A DNA stretch of 64,000 bases, taken from AWTP1-13 sp963832445 (GTDB taxonomy: Bacteria; Pseudomonadota; Alphaproteobacteria; Rhizobiales; Hyphomicrobiaceae). Below are positions 9,027-17,784 of the stretch, piece by piece (position 1 is the stretch's first letter; each line of letters begins with the position of its first letter). Location: assembly GCA_963832445.1 (NCBI GenBank), contig CAWHUM010000010.1, forward strand, positions 248,001 through 312,000, written 5' to 3'. The position numbers were made by a program, and so were the translations under genes. The notes beneath the pieces were generated by a model, which did no database searches, was not told the origin of the DNA, and was given only the letters and a program-made list of their open reading frames with translations.

Positions 9027-9545
9027 TTACTTCGCCACTTTCATTTTGTCGAACGAGAACACGAAGTCCTGCTTGTCGAGCGGGCGATGGCAGGTGAAGC
9101 AGGCCTTGAGGTTGGCCTTGTCGTTGGGCGTCTTGTCGGCCTTGAACGCCTGATACTCCCACTCGCCGTTGCGCATATCGTCGGAGTACTCCTTACCCCA
9201 ACCGGCGCGCTTCTCCATGACGGTGTAACCGATGAGGTCGCCCTTGATGAACCGCCCGTTGCTGTCCTTCTCCGGCTCGCCTGCCGCATTGAGCACGGCT
9301 TTGTATTGAACCAGCGTGAGCACCGTCCCGCTCGGCATCGGTTTGCCGGCCTTGACCGCAGCGATCGCCTCAGGCGTCGCAAACAGCTCGCGATACTGCT
9401 TGTTGTCAGGGCGATCCACGGTCGTGTAGAGCACGCCCTTCGCATAGCTTTCCGGGAACTTGACATTGTCGCCGCCGGCCTGTGCAACAAGTGTAAGGCC
9501 GGCCGCGATCAGCGCTACTGCAGGCAAGATTTGCAATGCTTTCAT
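9027..9545 (-). CDS. Cytochrome P460 family protein
   Basis: The 172-residue precursor has a signal peptide (MKALQILPAVALIAAG). The mature part starts with a P460-type domain (FPESYAKGVLYTTVDRPDNK), and a single c-type haem site CFTCH lies near the C-terminus (149-153). P460 cytochromes oxidise hydroxylamine or bind NO with an unusual lysine-cross-linked haem; many homologues in heterotrophs are of unknown role. The ATG at 9545 was chosen because GGGAGGAACTC precedes it directly; a longer frame to 9662 lacks such a site and would bury the signal peptide. It acts in the periplasm. No hydroxylamine oxidoreductase or denitrification genes are nearby. Confidence 0.85.
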   Translation of the reverse strand: MKALQILPAVALIAAGLTLVAQAGGDNVKFPESYAKGVLYTTVDRPDNKQYRELFATPEAIAAVKAGKPMPSGTVLTLVQYKAVLNAAGEPEKDSNGRFIKGDLIGYTVMEKRAGWGKEYSDDMRNGEWEYQAFKADKTPNDKANLKACFTCHRPLDKQDFVFSFDKMKVAK

Positions 9546-9761
9546 GAGTTCCTCCCTGGCGGACGCAATACGATCCCGCACCAGTACGCAGCGCTGCACG
9601 GCTCGGATCACCCCCGCAACGCCACTGCTTATGAACTTTCCGTGATGGGAAGGTTTGCGCAATGCTTGGCGTTAATGGCGTGAGCCCTTCGTTCCTGCTT
9701 CGCGAGGTGCGGGCGCCTGCGCTATGCATGGGCGCTGAAATCGCCGGCACGAGGGACTGCC

Positions 9762-10952
9762 ATGAGCAATGGAAGCGCAGCACAGACCCTGCTGCGCGCG
9801 CGCAACGGCCACGAGCACGCTCGGGTGACGTTCGTCGAGCTGTTCTTCGACCTGGTGTTCGTGTTCGCCGTCACCCAGCTGTCGCATTCGCTGGCGGAGC
9901 ACCCGACGCCGCTGGGCGTACTGCAGACGGCGCTGCTGCTGTTGGCGGTGTGGTGGGCGTGGATCGACACGTCCTGGTGCACCAACTGGCTCGATCCGGA
10001 GAAGGCCCCCGTCCGGCTGCTGCTGTTCGCGCTGATGCTGGGCGGCCTGGTGCTCTCCTCCGCCATTCCCAAGGCGTTCGATACGCGAGGGCTCGCCTTC
10101 GCCTTCGCGCTTGCAGGCATTCAGGTGGGTCGCTGCCTGTTCATGCTGTGGGCGCTGAAAGGGCACAGCCCAGGCAACTACCGCAACTTCCAGCGTATCA
10201 CCGTCTGGCGGGCGCTTGCGGCCGCGCTGTGGATCGCCGGTGCCTTCGCCGACGGCGGCGGGCGGCTGGGTCTGTGGGCCGCGGCCCTCCTGGTCGAGAC
10301 GACGGCCCCCGCGTTTGGCTTCTGGGTGCCCGGGCTGGGGCGCTCGACGACGGAGGACTGGGACGTCGAAGGCGGCCACATGGCCGAGCGCTGCGGCCTG
10401 TTCGTGATCATTGCGCTCGGCGAGTCGATCCTGGTGACGGGCGCCAAGTTCGCCAGCCTCACCTGGACACCGACCACGGTTGCGGCATTCGTGGTCGCGT
10501 TTGTCGGCAGCGTGGCGATGTGGTGGATCTATTTCAACGTCGGCGCGGAGCGCGCGAGGCGCAACATTGCTGCCTCGAGCGATCCCGGGCGCATTGCACG
10601 TCTCTCCTACACCTATCTGCACCTGCCGCTGGTGGCCGGCATCATCGTCGCTGCGGTCGGCGACGAGCTGGTGCTGTCGCATCCGACCGGCCACACGGAT
10701 GCCAAGACAGCTGCCGTGCTGCTGGCGGGGCCGGCGCTCTATATTGTGGGCAACCTCTTGTTCAAGCGCGCGAGCGCCAATAGCCCAGCGCTGTCGCATA
10801 TGATCGGGTTGGGGCTTCTCGCGCTGGTGGCGCCGGCGGCGACGGTGTTGAGCCCCGTGACCTTCAGTGCCGCCACCACGCTGGTGCTGGTGCTGGTCGC
10901 GGTTTGGGAGACATTGTCGCTCAGGACGGTGCCCGCACTCCTTGTCGATTAG
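9762..10952 (+). CDS. Low temperature requirement protein A (LtrA) family membrane protein
   Basis: 396 residues, highly hydrophobic, about ten membrane helices. The diagnostic N-terminal segment VTFVELFFDLVFVFAVTQLS is present (about 22-41), followed by WWAWIDTSWCTNWLDP. The second half starts at ERCGLFVIIALGESIL, also typical of LtrA. The family was named from a Listeria locus needed for cold growth; its molecular function is still unsettled. The start has GAGGGAC just upstream. The next gene begins 40 bp later on the same strand, suggesting a two-gene unit. Confidence 0.88.
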   Translation: MSNGSAAQTLLRARNGHEHARVTFVELFFDLVFVFAVTQLSHSLAEHPTPLGVLQTALLLLAVWWAWIDTSWCTNWLDPEKAPVRLLLFALMLGGLVLSSAIPKAFDTRGLAFAFALAGIQVGRCLFMLWALKGHSPGNYRNFQRITVWRALAAALWIAGAFADGGGRLGLWAAALLVETTAPAFGFWVPGLGRSTTEDWDVEGGHMAERCGLFVIIALGESILVTGAKFASLTWTPTTVAAFVVAFVGSVAMWWIYFNVGAERARRNIAASSDPGRIARLSYTYLHLPLVAGIIVAAVGDELVLSHPTGHTDAKTAAVLLAGPALYIVGNLLFKRASANSPALSHMIGLGLLALVAPAATVLSPVTFSAATTLVLVLVAVWETLSLRTVPALLVD

Positions 10953-10992
10953 CTTTCAAGCCTGGCGCAGCCGGGAGCAAAGAGGCGAATGC

Positions 10993-11265
10993 ATGCATAC
11001 GGTGATGGTGGCCGGGGGCGGACTGGCGGCCCTCGCAATTTTCATTCTGGTGTCCGTCCTGCTCGGTCGAGGGCCGGCGATGGGGGGGCGCGTCTTCATC
11101 CTGCCGTGGCTCGTCGCCGCGCTGTTCAACCTGTATCTCGGAACCACGCATGGCTACACGGTGGTGCAGGAGATCCCCTTCTTCCTGGTCGTGTTCGGGG
11201 TGCCGGCGCTCGCAGCCTTCGCCGTCATGCGCTGGGCGGGGTCGCGGGGGACGGGCCCAGCGTAG
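10993..11265 (+). CDS. Small hypothetical membrane protein
   Basis: 90 residues with three hydrophobic stretches (about 4-25, 33-50 and 60-80), so probably a small inner-membrane protein. The ATG at 10993 follows AGAGGCGA at a fair spacing. An earlier in-frame start at 10867 lies inside ltrA and is not credible. It follows ltrA by 40 bp and may be co-transcribed with it. Its 3' end overlaps the convergent PDZ gene by 41 bp. No family was recognised. Confidence 0.6.
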   Translation: MHTVMVAGGGLAALAIFILVSVLLGRGPAMGGRVFILPWLVAALFNLYLGTTHGYTVVQEIPFFLVVFGVPALAAFAVMRWAGSRGTGPA

Positions 11266-11710
11266 CGGGAGGCGTCGCCGAAACCTTGTCTCGCCCGCAA
11301 TCGCTCGAGGGCGGCCTCGGGAAATCCTTGGTGTCTGGCCACCGGCCGAGCTTGGCCGTCACCGCCCGCGACTTGCCGGCACGCACGATCGTCACCAGCA
11401 CGACATCGCCGGGCCGCCCACCCTGAATGAGGCAGGTGAGCTCGCGTGTGTTGGCGGCAGGGCGGCCATCGATCGCAACGATGATGTCGTGGCGGCGCAG
11501 CCCGGCGGCCAACGCGGGCCCGGCATACTCGACGCCGATCACCAGGGAGCCGCGCTGCTGCGCATCGAGGCTTTTCGCATCGTCGGCGGTGATGTCGCTG
11601 ATGACCACCCCGAGCCAGGGCCAGTCCGGCGCCTGGCCAAGCCCGTCCGACGCCAGGAGAGCGCTGAGCGATGCCAGCAGAGAGAGTGCAAGGCCGCGCG
11701 AGTTCGCCAT
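11225..11710 (-). CDS. Secreted PDZ-domain protein
   Basis: 161 residues: a signal peptide (about 1-25), then one PDZ domain (about 30-125) with the carboxylate-binding-loop region WLGVVISDIT and the typical AGPALAAGLRRHDIIVAIDG stretch seen in HtrA/DegP PDZ modules. There is no protease domain. It probably acts as a stand-alone periplasmic peptide-binding or adaptor module. The C-terminus is Pro/Ser-rich. It is antisense-overlapped at its 3' end by the small membrane protein gene. Confidence 0.75.
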   Translation of the reverse strand: MANSRGLALSLLASLSALLASDGLGQAPDWPWLGVVISDITADDAKSLDAQQRGSLVIGVEYAGPALAAGLRRHDIIVAIDGRPAANTRELTCLIQGGRPGDVVLVTIVRAGKSRAVTAKLGRWPDTKDFPRPPSSDCGRDKVSATPPATLGPSPATPPSA

Positions 11711-11809
11711 TGAACCCGACCCTCGATGGCGGAGCGGGAAGCGTGCACGGCGAATGGGGCGGCCCGGTGACGCGGGCCTCGCCCGTGGCTGCAGTATGTG
11801 GATACGGCT

Positions 11810-12172
11810 CTAACCGCCGCGGCACTGGGCCGCGAAGGCGTTGCGCGCCTCAACGAACTCCGGGCTGCCCATCCTGCCGGCCTCGATGCCTTCGAGCATT
11901 GCCAGCGCCAGCTTGCCGCAAGCGGCGCGGTCGAAGGGGACCGGTGCTGGCGGGGGCGTCTGGGCGACGATGGGGGGACCGCAGGATTTGATCACGGACG
12001 CGGCGGTGTTGCGATAGTGCGACCGGTCGTGCTCCTCGGCGTCGATCATGACGATCAGCGCCAGCACGCGCTGCCGGCATGGGTCCGTGCCGCTCTGTTG
12101 CGCCCCGGCCCCAGGCAGATGCGCCAGGACACAAAGGAGTGCCGCCGCGGCGCGGATAGCCAGGGGATGCAT
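11810..12172 (-). CDS. Small secreted hypothetical protein
   Basis: 120 residues from the ATG at 12172, chosen because the next 22 residues form a clear signal peptide ending AGA. A longer frame to 12211 would place charged residues before it. The mature part has four Cys (DPCRQR, KSCGPP, AACGKL, AQCRGG), consistent with two disulfides in the periplasm. No family was recognised. It is transcribed in the same direction as the PDZ gene, 99 bp upstream of it. Confidence 0.6.
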   Translation of the reverse strand: MHPLAIRAAAALLCVLAHLPGAGAQQSGTDPCRQRVLALIVMIDAEEHDRSHYRNTAASVIKSCGPPIVAQTPPPAPVPFDRAACGKLALAMLEGIEAGRMGSPEFVEARNAFAAQCRGG

Positions 12173-12331
12173 AGCGATGCTCCGGATGTGGACGGCGAGG
12201 CGGGACGGCAAGGCGGGGGGTTAGGACAGCGAATAGCGGCCAACTGAGGGCCGACCTCTACGATCGCGCCAATCGGTCCTCCGGGCGGCGCGCGATTTTC
12301 TCGCGGGTGCGGCCGGCAAGCCGCATCATGA

Positions 12332-12748
12332 TTACTTGGGCTTGGAAATCTGCGCCAGCCAGTCGGCGAGATTGTAGTAGTGGGTGATGCGCGTGATCAC
12401 GCCGTCGGCGACCTCGAAAAACGCGCCGGAGGCCAGCCGGTAGGTCTGGCCGCTGGCGGGCGGCAGCGCCTCGTCGGTCTCCACGTAGGTGCCGAGCACG
12501 ATGAACTCGGCGGCCGCCCTGGTGCCGTCGGCCGAAGCCATGATCATCATGTTCTCGATCTGCTCGGCATAGCAGCGCTCCATGTGCTCGCAGAAGCCGC
12601 GGAAGGCGACCTTGCCGGTGCGGCGGCGGCCCTGGTTGACGTCGTGCATGATGTCCGCGCTCATGCACGCCAGCATGCCCGCGCTATCGCCGTTGTTGAA
12701 AGCGGCGTAGTAGCGCTCGATCAGCGCTATGGTCTCGGCTGCAGCCAT
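12332..12748 (-). CDS. SnoaL/NTF2-like family protein
   Basis: 138 residues with a cone-shaped NTF2/SnoaL fold signature: IERYYAAFNNGDSAGMLACM at the start, MHDVN and FRGFCEHMERCY in the middle, and FFEVADGVITRITHYYNL at the end. Members include ketosteroid isomerases and polyketide cyclases as well as binding proteins, so the reaction cannot be named. No signal peptide, so cytoplasmic. The start is fixed by GGAGG eight bases upstream. Confidence 0.8.
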   Translation of the reverse strand: MAAAETIALIERYYAAFNNGDSAGMLACMSADIMHDVNQGRRRTGKVAFRGFCEHMERCYAEQIENMMIMASADGTRAAAEFIVLGTYVETDEALPPASGQTYRLASGAFFEVADGVITRITHYYNLADWLAQISKPK

Positions 12749-12896
12749 GACGAAATCCTCCAGCTGAGTACTCTCTCTTAGCAGGGGTCGGCTGCGCTAT
12801 CCAAGACCGGCAGGCTGCCGCGTCAGGAGGGTTGTTGCCGGGTATCTGGCACGGGGCGATGCCAAGACCGTGCGGAGGGAATTCGAGGGCTCATTG

Positions 12897-13112
12897 ATGG
12901 ACGGCCTTACCTGGTTTGGCCTGCTGGCGGTTACAGCCATGCTGGTCTTCTACGCGCTGGAGGACCGCAGCCCCTGGTACATCCTGGCGTTTGCCGGTGC
13001 TTGCGGGCTGGCGTCGCTCTATGGCTTCCTGCAGGGCGCCTGGCCATTCGGCGTGGTGGAAGCGATTTGGGCTGCCGTCGCGGCGCGCCGCTGGCACCGC
13101 AAATCACGCTGA
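12897..13112 (+). CDS. Small two-helix hypothetical membrane protein
   Basis: 71 residues with two hydrophobic segments (about 5-22 and 29-47) and a basic C-terminal RRWHRKSR, a positive-inside end. The pattern FYALEDRSPWYILAFA is familiar from small uncharacterised alphaproteobacterial proteins. The start at 12897 is preceded by GAGGG; the ATG-less upstream frame to 12870 is possible. It is 90 bp ahead of an MFS gene. Confidence 0.6.
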   Translation: MDGLTWFGLLAVTAMLVFYALEDRSPWYILAFAGACGLASLYGFLQGAWPFGVVEAIWAAVAARRWHRKSR

Positions 13113-13202
13113 TCTATCTGGCGGGCGGGGCGTTTGCCTTCGCCCGGCATCGCGACTAGGTTGCGCCTCGCCTCGCTCCTCGATCCAGCCCCGAGCCCCG
13201 CA

Positions 13203-14435
13203 ATGCCCGCGCCGCGCCGCGTCTTCTACGGCTGGTATATCGTGGCCGCCGCACTGGTGATCACCACCGCCACCTCGGGCCTCGCGTTCTACAATTTGTC
13301 GGTCCTGCTGGCGGCGTTCGTGGCCGAGTACGGCTTCCCCGTGCGGCTCGCCAGCAGCGCCACGGCCACGTTCTTCATTGCCGGTGGCATCGGCGGGATG
13401 ATCGCCGGCCGGCTGGTCGATCGCTTCGACGCGCGCTTCGTCATCGCCGGCGGCGCCGTGATCGGGGCGCTGGCGCTCGCCTCCGTCGGTGTGCTGCGCG
13501 AGGTGTGGCAGCTGTTCGCCTTCCACGTCGCGTTCGGTTTCGCGCACGGCGCGGTCGGCCTGGTGCCGGTTACCACCCTGATCGCACGCTGGTTCAATGT
13601 GCGCCGGTCGCTCGCCTTCTCCATCGGCTCGACCGGGCTCTCGCTCGGCGGCATCGTTGTCGCCCCGGTGGTGGCGTTGGCGATCGAGCGCCATGGCCTT
13701 GCCGCAGCGGCGCCCTGGATGGCGCTCGCCCTCTTTCTCGGCATCGTGCCGATCGCGCTTCTGGTGCTACGCGCTAGCCCGCAGGCGATGGGACTCAATC
13801 CGGACGGGGCAAGCCGCGCGGAAATCGCCGAGGCCCCGCCGCAGCCTTCCACCTCCTACCAGGACGCCCGGCGCAGCCCCTACTTCGCCGCGGTATCGGT
13901 CGCTTACCTGTTTCTGCTGGGCTCGCAGGTCGGGTCGCTCATGCATTTCTATCGCCTGGTCAACACTCGCGAAGGTGCCGCGACCGCCGCCCTGGCGCTG
14001 GCAGTGCTGGCGGCCTGCAGCACCGTCGGCCGGCTGGTCGGCGGAGGACTGCTGCTCCGGGTACCCGCGCGCACCTTCGCGCTCGTGCTGATGGGGATGC
14101 AGGCGTTGGGCCTTGCCTGCCTTGCCGTAGCGCACGGCCGCGCCGCCATTCTGACGGCGACGGTGCTGTTCGCGGTCACCATCGGCAACTCGCTGATGAT
14201 GCACCCGCTGCTGCTGGCCGAGCGCTTCGGCACGCGCGACTACGGCCGCATCTACTCGCTGAGCCAGATGGTGACGGTGCTGGGCGTGGCGGGCTGCCCG
14301 GCGCTGATCGGCCTCATCTACGATGCGAGCGGCGGCTACGAGCTGCCGTTCTTCATGGCCGCAGGCCTGACCTTGGTGGGGCTAGGCATCCTGACAGCTT
14401 TCGGGCGTGCGCCCCGCCGACCTGCGACGAGCTAG
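13203..14435 (+). CDS. MFS transporter (monocarboxylate-like)
   Basis: 410 residues, about twelve membrane helices. It starts RVFYGWYIVAAALVIT, typical of the OFA/MCT-type MFS, and has the loop GGMIAGRLVDRFDARFVIAGG carrying the MFS motif. The ATG at 13203 is used because the first helix begins nine residues later; an in-frame TTG at 13134 would add 23 residues of low-quality sequence. It is similar in kind to the carriers at 6395 and 7721. The stop codon region overlaps the convergent gyrA 3' end by 4 bp. Confidence 0.85.
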   Translation: MPAPRRVFYGWYIVAAALVITTATSGLAFYNLSVLLAAFVAEYGFPVRLASSATATFFIAGGIGGMIAGRLVDRFDARFVIAGGAVIGALALASVGVLREVWQLFAFHVAFGFAHGAVGLVPVTTLIARWFNVRRSLAFSIGSTGLSLGGIVVAPVVALAIERHGLAAAAPWMALALFLGIVPIALLVLRASPQAMGLNPDGASRAEIAEAPPQPSTSYQDARRSPYFAAVSVAYLFLLGSQVGSLMHFYRLVNTREGAATAALALAVLAACSTVGRLVGGGLLLRVPARTFALVLMGMQALGLACLAVAHGRAAILTATVLFAVTIGNSLMMHPLLLAERFGTRDYGRIYSLSQMVTVLGVAGCPALIGLIYDASGGYELPFFMAAGLTLVGLGILTAFGRAPRRPATS

Positions 14436-17236
14436 GGCTGCGCACCTTCCGGTCCCATGCCCTCCTCGCCATCGCCTTCCCCGGCGTCGCCGTTGCCATC
14501 CTCCGGGATGCGCTCGACGGAGACCACCTTCTCGGCCTCATCGGTCTTGAAGATGCGCACGCCCTGCACGCTGCGCCCGGCGATGCGCACATCGTCGATG
14601 GGGCAGCGGATCAGCTTGCCGGCGTCCGTCACCAGCATGATCTGGTCCGTATCCTCGACCGGGAAGGAGGCCACCAGCCGCCCGTTGCGCTCGTTGACGA
14701 TCATGGCGGTGATGCCCTTGCCGCCGCGACCGGAGATGCGGTAGCCGTAGGAGGAGGAGCGCTTGCCGAAGCCGCGCTCGGAGACCGTCAGCACGAACTG
14801 CTCGCGCGCGGCGAGTTCCGCATAGCGGGCGGGCGTGAGGCTGACATCGGCCTCCACTGCCTCCGCCTCGGCGTCGACCTCGGGCTCAGACGCTGCGTCG
14901 ACGCCCTCCGCCCCTTGCGCCCGGCGCATGGCAAGCGCCTGCTTCATGTAGACCGCGCGCTCGCCGGGCGTCGCCTCGACGTGGCGCAGGATCGCCATGG
15001 AGATCACCTCGTCGCCCTCCTCGAGGCGGATGCCGCGCACGCCGTCGGAGGCGCGGCCCTTGAACAGGCGCACCTCCTCCTTGATCTGGAAGCGGATGCA
15101 CTGGCCTTGCGCCGTCGTCAGCAGCACATCGTCGTCCGGCGAGGCGATCGCCACCCGCACGATACGATCGCCCTCGTCGAGCTTCATGGCGATCTTGCCG
15201 TTGCGGTTGATGTTCTCGAAGTCGGCGAGGCTGTTGCGGCGCACGTTGCCGGCCCTGGTGGCGAACATCAGTTCCAGCTGGCCCCAGGTCTGCTCGTCCT
15301 CGGGCAGCGGCAGGATGGAGGTGATGGTCTCGCCCTCGGCCAGGGGGAGCAGGTTGACCAGCGCCTTGCCCGTCGCCTGCGGGGTGGCGGCCGGCAGGCG
15401 CCACACCTTCATGCGGTAGACCATGCCGCGCGAGGAGAAGAACAGCACCGGCGTGTGCGTGGAGGTGATGAAGATCTGCGTGACCACATCCTCCTCGCGC
15501 GTCGACATGCCGGCGCGGCCCTTGCCGCCGCGGCGCTGGGCGCGATAGGTGGAGAGCGGCACGCGCTTGATGTAGCCGCGATGGCTGACCGTCACCACCA
15601 CGTCCTCGCGCTGGATCAGGTCCTCGTCCTCGACCTCGCCCTCCATCTCGACGATCTCGGTGAGGCGGGCCGTGCCGAACTCGGCTTTGATGTCGGAAAG
15701 CTCCTTCTTGATGATGTCGACGATGCGCACGCGCGAGGAGAGGATCGAGAGGTACTCCTTGATCTCCTCGCCGATCTTCTTCAACTCGTCGCCGATCTCG
15801 TCGCGGCCGAGCGCGGTGAGGCGCTGCAGGCGCAGATCGAGGATGGCGCGGGCCTGCTCGTCGGAGAGGCGGATGGTGCCGTCGGCCTCGAGCTTGTGGC
15901 GCGGGTCGGCGATCAGCTCGACCAGCGGGCCGATGTCCTTGGCAGGCCAGGCGCGCGCCATCATCTGCTCGCGCGCCTCCGCCGGGCTCGGCGCGGCGCG
16001 GATCAGGCGGATCATGTCGTCGATGTTGGCGACCGCCACGGCGAGGCCGACCAACACGTGCGCGCGGTCGCGCGACTTGGCCAGCAGGTGCTTGGTGCGG
16101 CGGCTCACCACCTCCTCGCGGAAGGCGGTGAACGAGGAGATCATGTCCTTGAGGTTGAGCTGCTCGGGCCGGCCGCCGTTGATCGCCAGCATGTTGGCGC
16201 TGAACGAGTTCTGCAGGTCGGAGTGGCGCCAGAGCTGGTTCAGCACCACGTCGGCAATGGCGTCGCGCTTCAGCTCGATGACGATGCGCATGCCCTCGCG
16301 GTTGAACTCGTCCCAGATGTTGGCGATGCCCTCGATCCTTTTCTCGCGCACCTGCTCGGCGATCTTCTCGATCAGCGTCTTCTTGACGACCTGATAGGGA
16401 AGCGCGGTGACGATCAGCGCCTCGCGGTCCTTGCGGATCTCCTCGGTGTGCACCTTGGCGCGCATGATGATGGAGCCGCGGCCCTTGTGATAGGCCCCGG
16501 CGATGCCGGCGCGGCCGAGGATCATGGCCCCGGTCGGGAAATCCGGGCCCGGCACGATCTGGTTGAGCTCCTCGATGCCGATCTCGGGGTTGTCGAGGTG
16601 GGCGATGCAGGCGTCGATCACCTCGCCCAGGTTGTGGGGCGGGATGTTGGTGGCCATGCCGACAGCGATGCCGCCCGAGCCGTTGACCAGCAGGTTGGGG
16701 AACTTGGAGGGAAGGACGGAGGGCTCCTTCAGCGAGCCGTCGTAGTTCTCGCGGAACTCGACGGTATCCTTGTCGAGGTCGTCGAGCATGGTCCCGGCGA
16801 TCTTGCTGAGCCGGCATTCGGTATAGCGGTCGGCCGCCGGCGGATCGTCGTCGATGGAGCCGAAGTTGCCCTGGCCGTCGACCAGCATGACGCGCATGGA
16901 GAAGTCCTGCGCCATGCGCACCAGCGCGTCGTAGATCGGCAGGTTGCCGTGCGGGTGATACTTACCCATCACCTCGCCGACCACGCGCGCGCTCTTGACG
17001 TATTTCTTGCTGTGGTCGAGGCCGAGCTCGTGCATGCCGAACAGGATGCGCCGGTGCACCGGCTTCAAGCCGTCGCGCACGTCGGGCAGCGCGCGCGACA
17101 CGATCACGCTCATGGCGTAATCGAGGTAGCTGCGCTTCATCTCGTCGGTGATGGAGATGGGCCTGATGTCGGTCGGGCCGCCAGGACCCTTGTCACCGCG
17201 GCCGCCGCCGCCCGCGGTCTTGTCGTTGTCCGCCAC
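14432..17236 (-). CDS. gyrA: DNA gyrase subunit A
   Basis: 934 residues. The N-terminal breakage-reunion domain carries the catalytic Tyr138 in DRYTECRLS. The GyrA box QRRGGKG is intact, which separates it from ParC. Six beta-pinwheel blades follow, with an acidic insertion (about 805-830, EPEVDAEAEAVEAD) between blades. Together with GyrB it forms the A2B2 enzyme that adds negative supercoils. The quinolone-determining stretch reads KYHPHGNLPIYD: the position equal to E. coli Ser83 is Leu99 and Asp82 is Asn98, which is unusual for a susceptible enzyme. The Gly-rich N-terminus before TDIRPI is a common alphaproteobacterial extension. Confidence 0.97.
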   Translation of the reverse strand: MADNDKTAGGGGRGDKGPGGPTDIRPISITDEMKRSYLDYAMSVIVSRALPDVRDGLKPVHRRILFGMHELGLDHSKKYVKSARVVGEVMGKYHPHGNLPIYDALVRMAQDFSMRVMLVDGQGNFGSIDDDPPAADRYTECRLSKIAGTMLDDLDKDTVEFRENYDGSLKEPSVLPSKFPNLLVNGSGGIAVGMATNIPPHNLGEVIDACIAHLDNPEIGIEELNQIVPGPDFPTGAMILGRAGIAGAYHKGRGSIIMRAKVHTEEIRKDREALIVTALPYQVVKKTLIEKIAEQVREKRIEGIANIWDEFNREGMRIVIELKRDAIADVVLNQLWRHSDLQNSFSANMLAINGGRPEQLNLKDMISSFTAFREEVVSRRTKHLLAKSRDRAHVLVGLAVAVANIDDMIRLIRAAPSPAEAREQMMARAWPAKDIGPLVELIADPRHKLEADGTIRLSDEQARAILDLRLQRLTALGRDEIGDELKKIGEEIKEYLSILSSRVRIVDIIKKELSDIKAEFGTARLTEIVEMEGEVEDEDLIQREDVVVTVSHRGYIKRVPLSTYRAQRRGGKGRAGMSTREEDVVTQIFITSTHTPVLFFSSRGMVYRMKVWRLPAATPQATGKALVNLLPLAEGETITSILPLPEDEQTWGQLELMFATRAGNVRRNSLADFENINRNGKIAMKLDEGDRIVRVAIASPDDDVLLTTAQGQCIRFQIKEEVRLFKGRASDGVRGIRLEEGDEVISMAILRHVEATPGERAVYMKQALAMRRAQGAEGVDAASEPEVDAEAEAVEADVSLTPARYAELAAREQFVLTVSERGFGKRSSSYGYRISGRGGKGITAMIVNERNGRLVASFPVEDTDQIMLVTDAGKLIRCPIDDVRIAGRSVQGVRIFKTDEAEKVVSVERIPEDGNGDAGEGDGEEGMGPEGAQP

Positions 17237-17408
17237 TGGATGTGCCTATGGTTGTAGGTCGGTCAGAGAGGATTTTCGGCCTTTGTTCGGGGCCGAGAAA
17301 AGCGATGTCAGAACGCTGGTGTGGGATGCCGCAGAGCCGTTGATAGCGCAGGGGGTTGGGGAGGGCAAATCACGCGACCCAATCCACTACTCTAATAGCT
17401 GAATTCGC

Positions 17409-17475
17409 TTATTTTTTCAATGCTTTGGGGTAGCTTTTCCCGGGCAAATGAGCGAGGGATGGCGGTCGGTCATGC
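17409..17475 (-). pseudogene. Remnant of a HicA-type toxin
   Basis: Directly after hicB an ATG overlaps its stop (ATGA), the usual coupling with a partner gene, but the frame closes after 18 codons. A neighbouring frame reads HLPGKSYPKALKK, which resembles the HicA N-terminal pattern RLTGKEVIKALER, and then stops. No HicA C-terminal part follows. This looks like the stub of a lost toxin. The evidence is short, so the call is tentative. Confidence 0.35.
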
Positions 17476-17709
17476 GGCAACAGAGACGGTGACCTCGCGG
17501 AGCTGTGGCTTGGCGACGTCGACGGGGATCTCTTCACCACGCTCGCGCCGGCTCTCCAGTACCAGCTCGATGGCTTCCCGGGCCATTGCCAAAGCCTCGT
17601 CCTCGGTGTCGCCACCTGTCACGACTTCAGGCAGCGCGGGAACATGAACGAGAAAGCCGCCCTCTTCCATCGGTTCGAAAACGATTGAATATGTCCGTGT
17701 TGCGTTCAT
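17470..17709 (-). CDS. hicB: HicB-family antitoxin
   Basis: 79 residues with the HicB partial RNase-H-like fold: YSIVFEPMEEGGFLVHVPALPEVVTGG, then a helix EDEALAMAREAIELVLESRRERGEEIP. HicB neutralises the mRNA interferase HicA and often represses its own operon. No DNA-binding domain is attached, so this is the short type. A functional hicA is missing downstream (only a stub at 17409-17475); solitary HicB proteins are known. It lies just upstream of gyrA's 5' region on the same strand. Confidence 0.85.
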   Translation of the reverse strand: MNATRTYSIVFEPMEEGGFLVHVPALPEVVTGGDTEDEALAMAREAIELVLESRRERGEEIPVDVAKPQLREVTVSVAA

Positions 17710-17784
17710 TCACGGCTCCTCAGCGGCGCGAACCTCGTCAAGGTACCACAACGGCGCGCGAGGCCCAATTGCCGGCCCCGGCCC

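Noticed and set aside
6277..9153. 958-codon plus-strand ORF spanning both MFS genes
   Set aside because: Out-of-frame reading of two clear transporters; Arg/Gly-rich composition typical of shifted GC-rich code.
14915..17257. 780-codon plus-strand ORF opposite gyrA
   Set aside because: It is the mirror frame of a GC-rich conserved gene; its sequence has no family features, while GyrA is certain.
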